Source: an uncultured Coriobacteriia bacterium (GTDB taxonomy: Bacteria > Actinomycetota > Coriobacteriia > Anaerosomatales > PALSA-660). From it: 43,203 bases of DNA. Positions 35,840-43,203 of the stretch are shown piece after piece. Position numbers and translations under genes: made by a program. The notes beneath the pieces are model-generated. The model did no database searches and was not told the DNA's origin. It saw only the letters and a program-made list of their open reading frames with translations. Within the stretch, counting starts at the first letter, position 1, and every line of letters begins with the position of its first letter. The DNA lies in NCBI GenBank assembly GCA_903831865.1, contig CAIKZH010000172.1:1-43203 (forward strand). Direction: 5' to 3'.

Positions 35840-36832
35840 GTGGCACGGACACGACGCGTGATCGTTCTCGCCATCTCGTTCGCGTTGCTGCTGGCCATCG
35901 GCGCCGGCGGACAGAGGGCTCGCGCGGTGTCGGCCGCGCCGAACGGGTGGTACTGGCCCACCGGCAAGGTCATCGCCGCACCGGCACCCGGGTGGCTTCA
36001 GTCCAGGCCGACGCAGTACAAGCTCGGTCCCGCATGGCATGTGGCCTGGGACGATGTCGCCAGCCACAAGGCCGGAGACCCGTGCTATGCCCTCGATTGG
36101 GGCGTCGTCGTGCTCTCGCGCATGGACGTGAGCGGCTACGGACCGGGTGGCGGCAAGGGCGGAGCGATGGTCGTCAGGTACGACACCTCCGACGGCACCT
36201 ACTTCAACGCGCTGTACGGTCACGTCGTCATCGATCTCAAGAAGTTCAAGGTGGGCACCAAGGTGACGCCCGGCGAGCAGCTGTGCACGCTCAACAAGTA
36301 CAGCCCGCCGCACCTGCACTTCGGGATCCACCTCGGCACCGGCAACCCCAAGCCCCTTCCGTGGACCAAGCCCAAGTTCGTGAGCACGGTGAGCATGCTC
36401 ATGGGCCACACGTACGACACCACCAAGACGGCGAGCGGCAAGATCGTGCCCGAGACGTACGGCTTCACCGATCCGGCGGGCTTCCTGCTGAACCACACCC
36501 CGTGGATCGCGCCCCCCTCGAGTCTGACCACGCCCTCGGTACCGGCGACGTCGGCCCCCAAGTCGTCGTTCTACGGACGCGGGCTCCTCAGCCCGAAGCG
36601 TCCCGCGGGCTCCAAGAACATCCAGCTGATCTGCCAGCATCTCGAGAACGGCAAGTGGGTGAAGAAGGCGACGTTCTTCGCGACCGATGTGGACGCGACC
36701 GCCAGCCACTCCTCCTACGTCGCGACCGCCGGCCTGGCGATGACGGGCTCCTGGAGAGTCCAGGCGTTGGCCCCGGGGAACATGGACTTCCCGGCCAGGC
36801 AGTCCGGCTGGGCCTACCTCACCATCAAGTAG
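35840..36832 (+). CDS. secreted M23-like (LytM) domain protein
   Basis: A 330-residue protein. GTG at 35840 follows GGGGAG; another GTG at 35813 is possible. A signal peptide covers about residues 1-30 (VIVLAISFALLLAIGAGG). The central domain has YALDWGVVVLS, NALYGHVVIDL, KVGTKVTPGEQLCTLN and PPHLHFGIHLG, a LytM/M23 peptidase fold. The usual HxxxD zinc motif reads CYALD, so the first His is replaced by Cys. A C-terminal beta domain follows. It may be a cell-wall hydrolase or an inactive wall-binding relative. The 128-bp gap after thrC holds no gene. Confidence 0.8.
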   Translation: MARTRRVIVLAISFALLLAIGAGGQRARAVSAAPNGWYWPTGKVIAAPAPGWLQSRPTQYKLGPAWHVAWDDVASHKAGDPCYALDWGVVVLSRMDVSGYGPGGGKGGAMVVRYDTSDGTYFNALYGHVVIDLKKFKVGTKVTPGEQLCTLNKYSPPHLHFGIHLGTGNPKPLPWTKPKFVSTVSMLMGHTYDTTKTASGKIVPETYGFTDPAGFLLNHTPWIAPPSSLTTPSVPATSAPKSSFYGRGLLSPKRPAGSKNIQLICQHLENGKWVKKATFFATDVDATASHSSYVATAGLAMTGSWRVQALAPGNMDFPARQSGWAYLTIK

Positions 36833-36860
36833 GGCCGCTTGGAGCGCGCGCCTCGACAGC

Positions 36861-36915
36861 CGCTCACACAGATCGCCTTCCATCCGCTCCCGGTGGAAGG
36901 CGATCTGTGTGAGCG
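36861..36915. repeat. 22-bp perfect inverted repeat
   Basis: Arms at 36861-36882 and 36894-36915 are exact reverse complements (CGCTCACACAGATCGCCTTC... ) around an 11-nt loop, 28 bp after the M23-like stop. It could be a terminator without T tract or a protein-binding or mobile-element-derived site. Confidence 0.8.
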
Positions 36916-37078
36916 CCCCGAGCATGCCGCTTCCTTACTTGGCTCTCGCCAAGGTGTCTGTGTGGCGATGCGCGCCGGGATTCATCGGGCATACTGACCG
37001 GAGGCCACGCAGATGGCGGCCGCGCCGTCCGCTCGCCCGACATCCCTTGAGAGGACGGCCCCGCCAAGTTAGACTGGC

Positions 37079-37114
37079 TGTTTGTACGCTAAGGCGTCAC
37101 TTAGGAAACAAACA
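37079..37114 (+). promoter_or_regulatory. nested stem-loop in the leader of the 37242 operon
   Basis: TGTTTGT (37079-37085) pairs with ACAAACA (37108-37114); inside, CTAAG (37089-37093) pairs with CTTAG (37100-37104) around GCGTCA. The 3/3 internal loop is ACG/GAA. The stretch is AT-rich against its surroundings. It could be a leader RNA element or an operator. The rest of 36916-37241 has no gene; a further hairpin GGCCGGG..CCCGGCC lies at about 37191-37209. Confidence 0.45.
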
Positions 37115-37241
37115 CAGAGAGCGAGACCGTTCCAAAGACAGGGATCGGCGAGCCGGCTGAGTGACGGACGCGATCCATCGAGCGTCGAGTGGCCGGGGTG
37201 CTCCCGGCCATCGTTGTGCCCGCGAGGAGGAACCCGCGCAG

Positions 37242-37724
37242 ATGCGCCGCCGTGTCACCTACATAGTCCTCGCGGTGGTGCTCCTTGCGGTGGCCGGCGT
37301 GGCCTGGTACCTGCAATCGACCATGAACTCGCCGGGCGGCCTGGCCGCGCAGGGCAACAGGCTGGCGGGCATCACATCGCCGCCGGGATACAAGGTCACG
37401 GTCGTCGAGAACGGCCGCACGCGTGCCTCGTACACGCTGGCGGGCCTCGAAGCGATCGGGGTCAAGCACGTGGTGGTGCAGGGACAGCCGCAGGACGGCC
37501 CCACGCTGCTCTCAGTGCTGGCCAAGGCCGGGGTGAAGCACTTCACGGCGGTGGACGTTGTCGGCGAGGGCGTGCGCGACAGCGGCAAGATGACCCTCAC
37601 AAGGGCGCAGGTCGTGCCCGACGTGGTGCTCGCCGTAGCTCAGCGCGGCACGGTCAAGATCGCCGGCCCGGACATCCCGCAGGACCAGCGCATCCGCGAC
37701 GTGATCAGGCTCGTGGTGAGATGA
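37242..37724 (+). CDS. secreted SUOX-fold-like protein
   Basis: A 160-residue protein from ATG at 37242, after GAGGAGG. One N-terminal signal or anchor helix (YIVLAVVLLAVAGVAWYL). The body, with GYKVTVVENGRTRASYTLAG, DGPTLLSVLAKAGVKHF and RIRDVIRLVVR, resembles the small sulfite-oxidase (oxidoreductase molybdopterin-binding) fold, but it lacks the conserved cofactor Cys. It is first in a five-gene operon. The fold call is tentative. Confidence 0.6.
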   Translation: MRRRVTYIVLAVVLLAVAGVAWYLQSTMNSPGGLAAQGNRLAGITSPPGYKVTVVENGRTRASYTLAGLEAIGVKHVVVQGQPQDGPTLLSVLAKAGVKHFTAVDVVGEGVRDSGKMTLTRAQVVPDVVLAVAQRGTVKIAGPDIPQDQRIRDVIRLVVR

Positions 37725-38314
37725 CGGATCGCGTCAGCAAGCCCGCCCCCCGCGGCATCGCCGTGGCCGACATCACCGTCATCGCGCTGGTCGCGGTCAT
37801 GATCGTCCTGGGCAAGACCATCACCCGCATCCCGATCAGCGTGTCGGGCCACGGCGGCGTGCTGTGGATAGCCGCACTTGTGATCGGCCGCGCGATCGTT
37901 CGCCGCCCCTGGGCCGGCACTCTCATGGGAGTCGTCGGTGGCCTGCTGGTCGTCATGTTCCAGCCGAGCGAGGCGGGCCCGCTGTTCGGGGCTCTCAAGT
38001 ACATCGTGCCGGGCATGGTGCTCGACGGGCTCTATCCGCTTCTCGGAAGGTTCGATCAGGCCGTGCCGGCAATGCTCGCGGGAGCCGCCGCGCACCTGTC
38101 CAAGGTCGTCGTGGACTTTGTGCAATCGTTTCTCCTCGCCGGCGCGAACTCCAACGCCGCGAAGATCGCACTCGTGACTCTCGCCACCGAGACCCTGGGG
38201 CACCTGCTCTTCGGGATCCTCGGCGGGCTGCTGGCCGCATTCGTGCTGAAGGCGCTCATCCGGGCGAAGATCCCGCAGCTGCGCGGCAGACCCGAGGAAG
38301 GAGGCGCCACGTGA
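37721..38314 (+). CDS. ECF-type substrate-binding membrane protein (S component-like)
   Basis: A 197-residue protein with about five or six membrane helices: VADITVIALVAVMIVLGKTI, GGVLWIAALVIGRAIV, WAGTLMGVVGGLLVVMF, ALKYIVPGMVLDGLYPLLG and TLGHLLFGILGGLLAAFVLK. The pattern fits ECF S components. No ECF ATPases are nearby. ATG overlaps the previous stop by 4 bp. Ligand unknown; the operon context suggests work with the propeller and channel genes downstream. Confidence 0.65.
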   Translation: MTDRVSKPAPRGIAVADITVIALVAVMIVLGKTITRIPISVSGHGGVLWIAALVIGRAIVRRPWAGTLMGVVGGLLVVMFQPSEAGPLFGALKYIVPGMVLDGLYPLLGRFDQAVPAMLAGAAAHLSKVVVDFVQSFLLAGANSNAAKIALVTLATETLGHLLFGILGGLLAAFVLKALIRAKIPQLRGRPEEGGAT

Positions 38315-40305
38315 GGCGCCTCCTGACGGCTCTCGCCCTCGCGGCTGTGCTCGCCGTGTTCGCGGCGCCGATGACCGCGCTCGGCGGCGTCAGCTACATC
38401 CTCGAAGGGACGTCGGGCAATCCCTTCCACCTCGCTGCAGCCACCGCGGGGACAGACCTCGTGGTCCGAGGGACGACCGACCACCAGTCGCTGGTGATGC
38501 CGTACACCTGGAGCACGGTGTACCACGACTCCACCGCGGATCCACGCTCGATGCAGGTGCTCTCGGACGGCTCGGTGCTCTTCGCCGATGGGTTTAGCGG
38601 CCGTGTCCTGCGTGTGAGCGAGCCTGTAGACGGTCACCCCGGCACGTTGCTGTGGGAGTACGAGTACGTCTACCAGAACACGAGTCTTCAGCAGCCTTGG
38701 TCCGCCTGGCTACGGACTGACGGCCCCAACGCCGGAGACATAGTCCTCACTCTGCGCGGATCGGCGCAGCCGCCGACCTACGCGGCCGTGCTCGAAATCA
38801 AACCGACCACGACTTCCGGCGGTCTACCCGTCGGAACGGCCAACCCCACGAGCCAGGGCGCCATTCTCTGGCAATTCCCCGAGGTCCAGAACTCGACGGA
38901 TGTCTCGAGCGGCAAGGCTGCACTGCGCGATCCATTCTCCGCCGTTCCCGTTCCGGGCACGAACCGCACGCTGGTCTGCGACGGGAAGAAGGGCGGCGGG
39001 GGCTACCGCGTGGTGGAACTCGACCCGTCGCAGAAGATCGTGTGGAGCTTCGGGACTCTCGGGACCGCCGGGCGCACGGGTCAGCTGCTCGACGCTCCGC
39101 GAACAGCGCAACGCCTCCCGAACGGCGACACGCTCATCGACGACGAGGGGCCTGACAGCACGAGCCTGCCTTTCGACAAGGGCCGGGTCCTCGAAGTCAG
39201 GCCGGACCACACCATCAAGTCGATCTTCAGCGCCGGCCTCAACGCTCCGGGGGGCGCTTGGCAGCTGCCAAATGGCAATACCGTAATCGCCGACCAGAAC
39301 AACAACCGTGTGCTCACCATCAACAGCGCGCAGAATATCATCGACGTCTACCCGGACCTGAACGGGACCACCACCGACCGGATTTTGACCGGCGGCACGG
39401 TGCTGAACCCTCGCGCGGTCTACTGCACGGACATCGGCCTGCCTTCGCTCTACGCGGGTTGGACCTTCGTCGCTGACCAGCTGCAATCACGCGTCCTGAA
39501 GTACGGCTACGTTCCCGGCGCGACCGCGGTCTCAGCCGCGGCCATCGACCCGAACTCCGCCTACTTGGACAAGACCTGGGCGTCCATCCAGCTCGACTTC
39601 CACAACGCCGCGCACGGCACCGCCTCCGTCGAATACCGCATCGACGGCGGAGGCTGGGTGTCCGCCGGGCCGCCGCAGTCCTCCAGCCCCGCCATCTACG
39701 CCCTGGTCAACGCGAGCGGCCAATACGCCGTCGGGCGGGCCATCGAGTATCGGGTGAAGCTCACCTCTCTCCAGCACGACTCGGCGCCCGTGCTCGACGA
39801 CGTCAAGATCGGCTGGCTCCCGCCGGGTCAGGCGGTGCCCAGCCCCACCGGTACCAGCACGGTCCCGCCGGGAGGCGGAGCGGGTCCCGCCGGCAACGGC
39901 GTGGGTACAGGCCCCGGTGTCGGCAGCGGCGGCGGTAACACATCGATAGCCTCTGCCGGCCGAGCGGGTACGACCAAGAACAACCCCTCGAAGAACGGCA
40001 AGGGCGCGAGCGTCGGCAGCCTGGGAGCGTCGAATCAGGGCGGGACCGGCACCAATGTCCAAAGCGGCACGAAGGTGACCGGCTTCAAGCTGGAGGCGAC
40101 GAAGAGCACACTCACAGGCGGGCACTCGAACACCGGCCCCGGCGCCGCCACTGCTTCGGCGCAGGATCCCGCTCTCGGGGCCATCCCTGGCTTCATCCTG
40201 CTTGTCCTGCTCTACACCGTCGGCACGCTGTGGCCGCAGATCCGGCACGTCGTATCCGTACTCAATCCGCTCCCGCACCTGAAACCCACCGCTACGGAGG
40301 TCTGA
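38311..40305 (+). CDS. membrane-anchored secreted beta-propeller protein
   Basis: A 664-residue protein starting at GTG (GTGA overlap, GAAGGAGG upstream). A signal peptide (LLTALALAAVLAVFAAPMTA) precedes an NHL/arylsulfotransferase-like propeller with repeats such as MQVLSDGSVLFADGFSGRVL, RLPNGDTLIDDEG and QLPNGNTVIADQNNNRVL. A beta-sandwich-like part, a Gly/Ser/Thr-rich linker (about 500-620) and a C-terminal membrane helix (IPGFILLVLLYTVGTLWP) follow. The propeller would sit outside the cell, tethered to the membrane. It shares the operon with the channel genes. Confidence 0.8.
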   Translation: MRRLLTALALAAVLAVFAAPMTALGGVSYILEGTSGNPFHLAAATAGTDLVVRGTTDHQSLVMPYTWSTVYHDSTADPRSMQVLSDGSVLFADGFSGRVLRVSEPVDGHPGTLLWEYEYVYQNTSLQQPWSAWLRTDGPNAGDIVLTLRGSAQPPTYAAVLEIKPTTTSGGLPVGTANPTSQGAILWQFPEVQNSTDVSSGKAALRDPFSAVPVPGTNRTLVCDGKKGGGGYRVVELDPSQKIVWSFGTLGTAGRTGQLLDAPRTAQRLPNGDTLIDDEGPDSTSLPFDKGRVLEVRPDHTIKSIFSAGLNAPGGAWQLPNGNTVIADQNNNRVLTINSAQNIIDVYPDLNGTTTDRILTGGTVLNPRAVYCTDIGLPSLYAGWTFVADQLQSRVLKYGYVPGATAVSAAAIDPNSAYLDKTWASIQLDFHNAAHGTASVEYRIDGGGWVSAGPPQSSSPAIYALVNASGQYAVGRAIEYRVKLTSLQHDSAPVLDDVKIGWLPPGQAVPSPTGTSTVPPGGGAGPAGNGVGTGPGVGSGGGNTSIASAGRAGTTKNNPSKNGKGASVGSLGASNQGGTGTNVQSGTKVTGFKLEATKSTLTGGHSNTGPGAATASAQDPALGAIPGFILLVLLYTVGTLWPQIRHVVSVLNPLPHLKPTATEV

Positions 40306-40949
40306 TGAAAGCGTTCCTCGCAGGCGTCGGCTACTACATCGCCCACCCCGCGGCCCTCATGTACCCGGTCGCCACGATCCTCCTGTGGCCCATCCTGGTC
40401 ATCGAGGTGGCTGCGCTGTGTTTCGTGGTCTTCGAGTTCGGGCGCTTCACGATCGAGATGCTGCGCCGTGACAGGAAGCGTTCGCTCATCAGGATCGAGG
40501 CTGCGGCACGGCGCTCGCGCGCCGAGATCACCGCAAGGAAGGGCCGCGACGCGGTCACGAACCTGCGCGAGATCAGCGGGAACTGGCTGGTCGCGCACTT
40601 CGTGTCGCTATTGGGTGACGGCAGCGACATGAGCACAGCTCGTCTCGCAAAGGTCCTCGCCGAGACCGAGATGACAGCGACCAAGCGCCTCGACAGCACG
40701 CGGCTCTGGATCCGGCTCGGCCCGATGATCGGCCTCGCCACCACGCTCATCCCGATCAGCCCGGCCCTCGTCGCGCTCGCAAAAGGCGACCTCGCCACTC
40801 TGTCAGCAGAGCTCATCATCGCCTTCTCGACCACGGTCATCGGCCTCGTGATCTCGGCGGCTGCCTTCGTGATCTCCACGATCCGCGAACGCGTCTACCT
40901 GCAGGACATCAGCGACATCGAGTACGCACTCGAACTACTGGAGGGGTGA
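40305..40949 (+). CDS. MotA/TolQ/ExbB-family proton channel protein
   Basis: A 214-residue protein whose ATG shares one base with the upstream stop. Three membrane helices: MYPVATILLWPILVIEVAAL, GPMIGLATTLIPISPALVAL and AELIIAFSTTVIGLVISAAA, with a cytosolic loop of about 90 residues between helix 1 and 2. This is the ExbB/TolQ layout, including the GP..GL..T and STTVIGL signatures. Such proteins use proton flow to power a partner. The partner is probably the DUF2149 product, 3 bp downstream. Confidence 0.85.
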   Translation: MKAFLAGVGYYIAHPAALMYPVATILLWPILVIEVAALCFVVFEFGRFTIEMLRRDRKRSLIRIEAAARRSRAEITARKGRDAVTNLREISGNWLVAHFVSLLGDGSDMSTARLAKVLAETEMTATKRLDSTRLWIRLGPMIGLATTLIPISPALVALAKGDLATLSAELIIAFSTTVIGLVISAAAFVISTIRERVYLQDISDIEYALELLEG

Positions 40950-40952
40950 GAC

Positions 40953-41318
40953 ATGTCCGACACCACGGCACGGGATCCGGCCTGCGACATGCGGTTCATG
41001 CGCAAGCGTCGTCTGGTCAGTCGCGCCCAGCACGAAGACCCCATGGCCTCGATGGCCAACCTCTTCGACCTGATGCTTCTGCTGGCCGTCGGGCTGTTCA
41101 TCATGGCGCTCAGTTCGTACGGTCTGGGAGGCTTGCTCACGCAGAAGGACTTCAGCTTGGTCACGAATCCAGGCACCCAGAACGAGAGGATCGTCACGAA
41201 GAATGGGTCCACCATCACGACGCTGAAGCCGACGAGCAACTCTGTCACGGGCGTCGGCAAGCGGGTCGGATCCATCTTCAGCGTGAACGGCAATCTCGTC
41301 TACGTGCCGGGGCAGTAG
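40953..41318 (+). CDS. DUF2149 family protein, ExbD-like partner
   Basis: A 121-residue protein after GGAGGGG. DPMASMANLFDLMLLLAVGL starts a single membrane helix with an Asp in the position of the channel Asp of ExbD/TolR (xIDVMxxLL). A short extracytoplasmic part ends GKRVGSIFSVNGNLVYVPGQ, as in DUF2149. The family is known mostly from methanogens, where it also neighbours a MotA/TolQ/ExbB gene. The ExbD analogy is an inference. Confidence 0.85.
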   Translation: MSDTTARDPACDMRFMRKRRLVSRAQHEDPMASMANLFDLMLLLAVGLFIMALSSYGLGGLLTQKDFSLVTNPGTQNERIVTKNGSTITTLKPTSNSVTGVGKRVGSIFSVNGNLVYVPGQ

Positions 41319-41333
41319 GACACGCGGGGCCTC

Positions 41334-42467
41334 TCAGCCCGCGCCGACCTCCCGCACGCGCACTGCGCCCGCACGGAACAACGCGACCGCGGAGCTCCCC
41401 TCGGCGAGCCCGAGGTCCCGGACCGCGGCCCGCGACAGCGACGCGCCGAAGCGCACCCCCGGGGCCTCGCACACGACGTTCACGAGCGCGCCCTTGGGAT
41501 GAAGCTCCGCGACGGTGACGACGATCCGGTTCTCGGCCCCGTGCGCGCCCTCGTCTCCCCCTGAGCGTCGAAGCGCCACATCCTCCGGCCGCACCGCGAG
41601 GCTCACGTCGGCGCCCACGGCGACGTCCGCTGCGGCCTCGATCGCGGTGCCGCCGCAGTCGACCTGCACGACGCCTCCTGCGCTCGCGACCACGCGGCCG
41701 CGCATCGCGGGCTCCATGCCCACGAACGACGCGACCCACTCGTCCGCCGGCAGCCCCAGTGTCTCCTCGGAGTCCCCCTCCGCCACGAGGCGGCCGTCGC
41801 GCATGATGCCCACCACGTCGGCGACCACCGCCGCCTCGTCCTGGTCATGGGTGACGTACAGCGCGGTGACCTGCTCGCTCTTCAGGATGTCGGCGAACTC
41901 CAACGTGAGTCGCCAGCGCAGCAGCGGGTCCATGTAGGAGAGCGGCTCGTCCAGGAGCAGCAGCTCCGGGTGCACCGCCAGCGCACGCGCCAGGGCGATG
42001 CGCTGCGCCTCACCTCCCGAGAGCGTGAGCGCGCTGTGGTCCTCCCAGCCGGCGAGTCCCACGCGCTCCAGCGCCCAGGAGACGTCCTCATGACGGCGCT
42101 TGCGATGTATCCCGCGCAGCTTGAGCCCGTAGCCCACATTGTCGGCAACGGTGCCGCGCAGAAGGTACGGCTTCTGGAACACCGCGGACGTCCGCCGCCT
42201 GGCGGCGAGATCTCCCGCACGCATCTCGACGCCGTCGAAGAAGACGCATCCTGCGGAGGGGCGCTCGAGCAGGCCCAGCACGCGCAACAGCGTCGACTTC
42301 CCGGCGCCCGAAGGGCCGAGGAGCGCGTAGGTCCGCCGCGCAGGCAGTGTGATGTTCGGAATGTCGAGCACCGTGCGACCGCGATAGCGAACGGTCACAT
42401 CGGAGCCGCGGACCATCGGCGCCCCGTGACCCATCGCGTTCGACTCGTTCGGTCTTGGGTCGGACAT
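41334..42467 (-). CDS. tupC: tungstate/molybdate-type ABC transporter ATPase
   Basis: An approximately 377-residue ATPase. Walker A GPSGAGKST, Q-loop FQKPYL, signature LSGGEAQR, Walker B LLLLDEP and switch His in VTHDQDEA, then a C-terminal TOBE-like regulatory domain. ATG at 42467 starts 1 bp after the tupB stop; an ATG at 42479 would overlap it by 11 bp and neither has a clear ribosome binding site. Powers uptake of tungstate (or molybdate). Its 3' end is 15 bp from the convergent DUF2149 gene. Confidence 0.85.
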   Translation of the reverse strand: MSDPRPNESNAMGHGAPMVRGSDVTVRYRGRTVLDIPNITLPARRTYALLGPSGAGKSTLLRVLGLLERPSAGCVFFDGVEMRAGDLAARRRTSAVFQKPYLLRGTVADNVGYGLKLRGIHRKRRHEDVSWALERVGLAGWEDHSALTLSGGEAQRIALARALAVHPELLLLDEPLSYMDPLLRWRLTLEFADILKSEQVTALYVTHDQDEAAVVADVVGIMRDGRLVAEGDSEETLGLPADEWVASFVGMEPAMRGRVVASAGGVVQVDCGGTAIEAAADVAVGADVSLAVRPEDVALRRSGGDEGAHGAENRIVVTVAELHPKGALVNVVCEAPGVRFGASLSRAAVRDLGLAEGSSAVALFRAGAVRVREVGAG

Positions 42468-42468
42468 G

Positions 42469-43170
42469 TCAGGTCTCATAGACCACCGATGCGTTCTGCG
42501 AGATGGTCAGGACCGCGTTCACCACAAGGGCGATGCCGATGAGGATGATCGCCCACGCGAGCGCCCTCCCGAAGTCGCCGTACTGGGTCCAGAACCAGAT
42601 CGAGGTCGTCATCACGCGAGTGCGGCCCTCGATGTTGCCGCCCACGAGCATCACCGCGCCGACCTCGGAGATGACGCCGCCGAACCCGGCGATGACCGCC
42701 GCCATCACGCCCGTCCGCGACTCCGCGAGGACCGCCATCGTCTCCTGCATTCGTGACGCGCCCAGCGCCCTCACCTGGAGGCGGATGTCGCGCGAGACCC
42801 CGGCGACGGACGCGGTGGTCACACCGATCACAAGAGGCGCCCCGATGATCACCTGTGCGATGACCATGGCTGTCGGCGTGTAGAGAAGGTTGAGGTAGCC
42901 GACGGGTCCGCTGCGCGAGATGGCGATGTACACGATCAAGCCCACCACGATCGGCGGGAAGCCCATCGCCGTGTTGACGAGCAGCATGAGCGCGGCCCGG
43001 CCCCCGAACCTGCTGACGCCGAGAAGATAGCCGAGGGGAACCCCTATGACGGTGGCGATGAGCGTGGCGATCCCGGAGACCTGCAACGACAGCCAGATGA
43101 CCGGCCACACTTCCGGCGAGCCGCTGACCAGCAGTCGGATCGCAGCCAAGAACGAGGTCCAGAAGATCAC
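42469..43170 (-). CDS. tupB: tungstate-type ABC transporter permease
   Basis: A 233-residue permease from GTG at 43170, with ATGGAG 8 bp upstream. Five or six helices, with TLIATVIGVPLGYLLGVSRF, NTAMGFPPIVVGLIVYI, the coupling loop VRALGASRMQETMAVLAESR and IAGFGGVISEVGAVMLVGGN typical of TupB. The substrate-binding gene tupA would lie beyond the window edge. Tungstate supply fits a strict anaerobe with tungsten enzymes (inference). Confidence 0.88.
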   Translation of the reverse strand: MIFWTSFLAAIRLLVSGSPEVWPVIWLSLQVSGIATLIATVIGVPLGYLLGVSRFGGRAALMLLVNTAMGFPPIVVGLIVYIAISRSGPVGYLNLLYTPTAMVIAQVIIGAPLVIGVTTASVAGVSRDIRLQVRALGASRMQETMAVLAESRTGVMAAVIAGFGGVISEVGAVMLVGGNIEGRTRVMTTSIWFWTQYGDFGRALAWAIILIGIALVVNAVLTISQNASVVYET

Positions 43171-43203
43171 GTGGCGACTCCATCACATCCTGGGCGAAAC
43201 GAG

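Noticed and set aside
36916-37241. Known riboswitch (GEMM, cobalamin or Moco) before the channel operon
   Set aside because: I looked for the conserved cores and found none; only unassigned stem-loops remain.

Overview
The window is high-GC DNA, probably from an uncultured anaerobic Actinomycetota (Coriobacteriia/OPB41-like). This lineage call is an inference. It rests on a DUF2469 gene beside ligA, a short MetH with separate metV and metF, split gatCA/gatB loci, many GTG starts and 1-4 bp gene overlaps. No rRNA or tRNA gene and no CRISPR array was seen.

Region 1 (1-9.0 kb) is a chromosomal integron. A tyrosine integrase with the IntI-specific insertion (8039-9019, minus) is followed by nine gene cassettes, all on the minus strand. 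Eight of them end in a recognisable attC site (62-86 bp, two sequence subfamilies); the integrase-proximal one has only an attC remnant. The integrase points the same way as the cassettes and the array begins at its 3' end, the 'inverted' layout. Cassettes carry HigBA and BrnTA toxin-antitoxin pairs (brnT has a one-base frameshift), four lipoproteins and three small membrane proteins. An IS1111-type (IS110 family) insertion sequence abuts the outermost attC. Its long 3' non-coding end contains 9 nt complementary to the attC flank, so it may encode a guide (bridge/seeker) RNA.

Region 2 (9.1-20.1 kb) holds an ArsR-type regulator with a small membrane protein, a homocitrate/isopropylmalate synthase-like gene with leuC and leuD, then gatB with a PAS-GGDEF cyclase, a phosphoesterase and a RelE-like protein. 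A beta-solenoid-like membrane protein lies between gatB and gatCA.

Region 3 (20.2-32.1 kb) holds DUF2469-ligA-CPBP-ferredoxin/CPBP as one overlapping operon, a ferritin-like/GGDEF fusion, lpd-lipA, and metH-metV-metF for one-carbon transfer.

Region 4 (32.3-43.2 kb) holds a SHOCT membrane protein, an ApgM-like probable homoserine kinase divergent from thrC, and a secreted M23-like protein. After about 400 bp of structured non-coding DNA comes a five-gene operon: SUOX-fold-like protein, ECF-type membrane protein, membrane-anchored propeller, ExbB/MotA-like channel and DUF2149. The last two look like an ExbB/ExbD-type motor in a probable monoderm, and this operon is the best candidate here for an undescribed system. 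Two genes of a tungstate-type ABC transporter (tupC, tupB) close the window.
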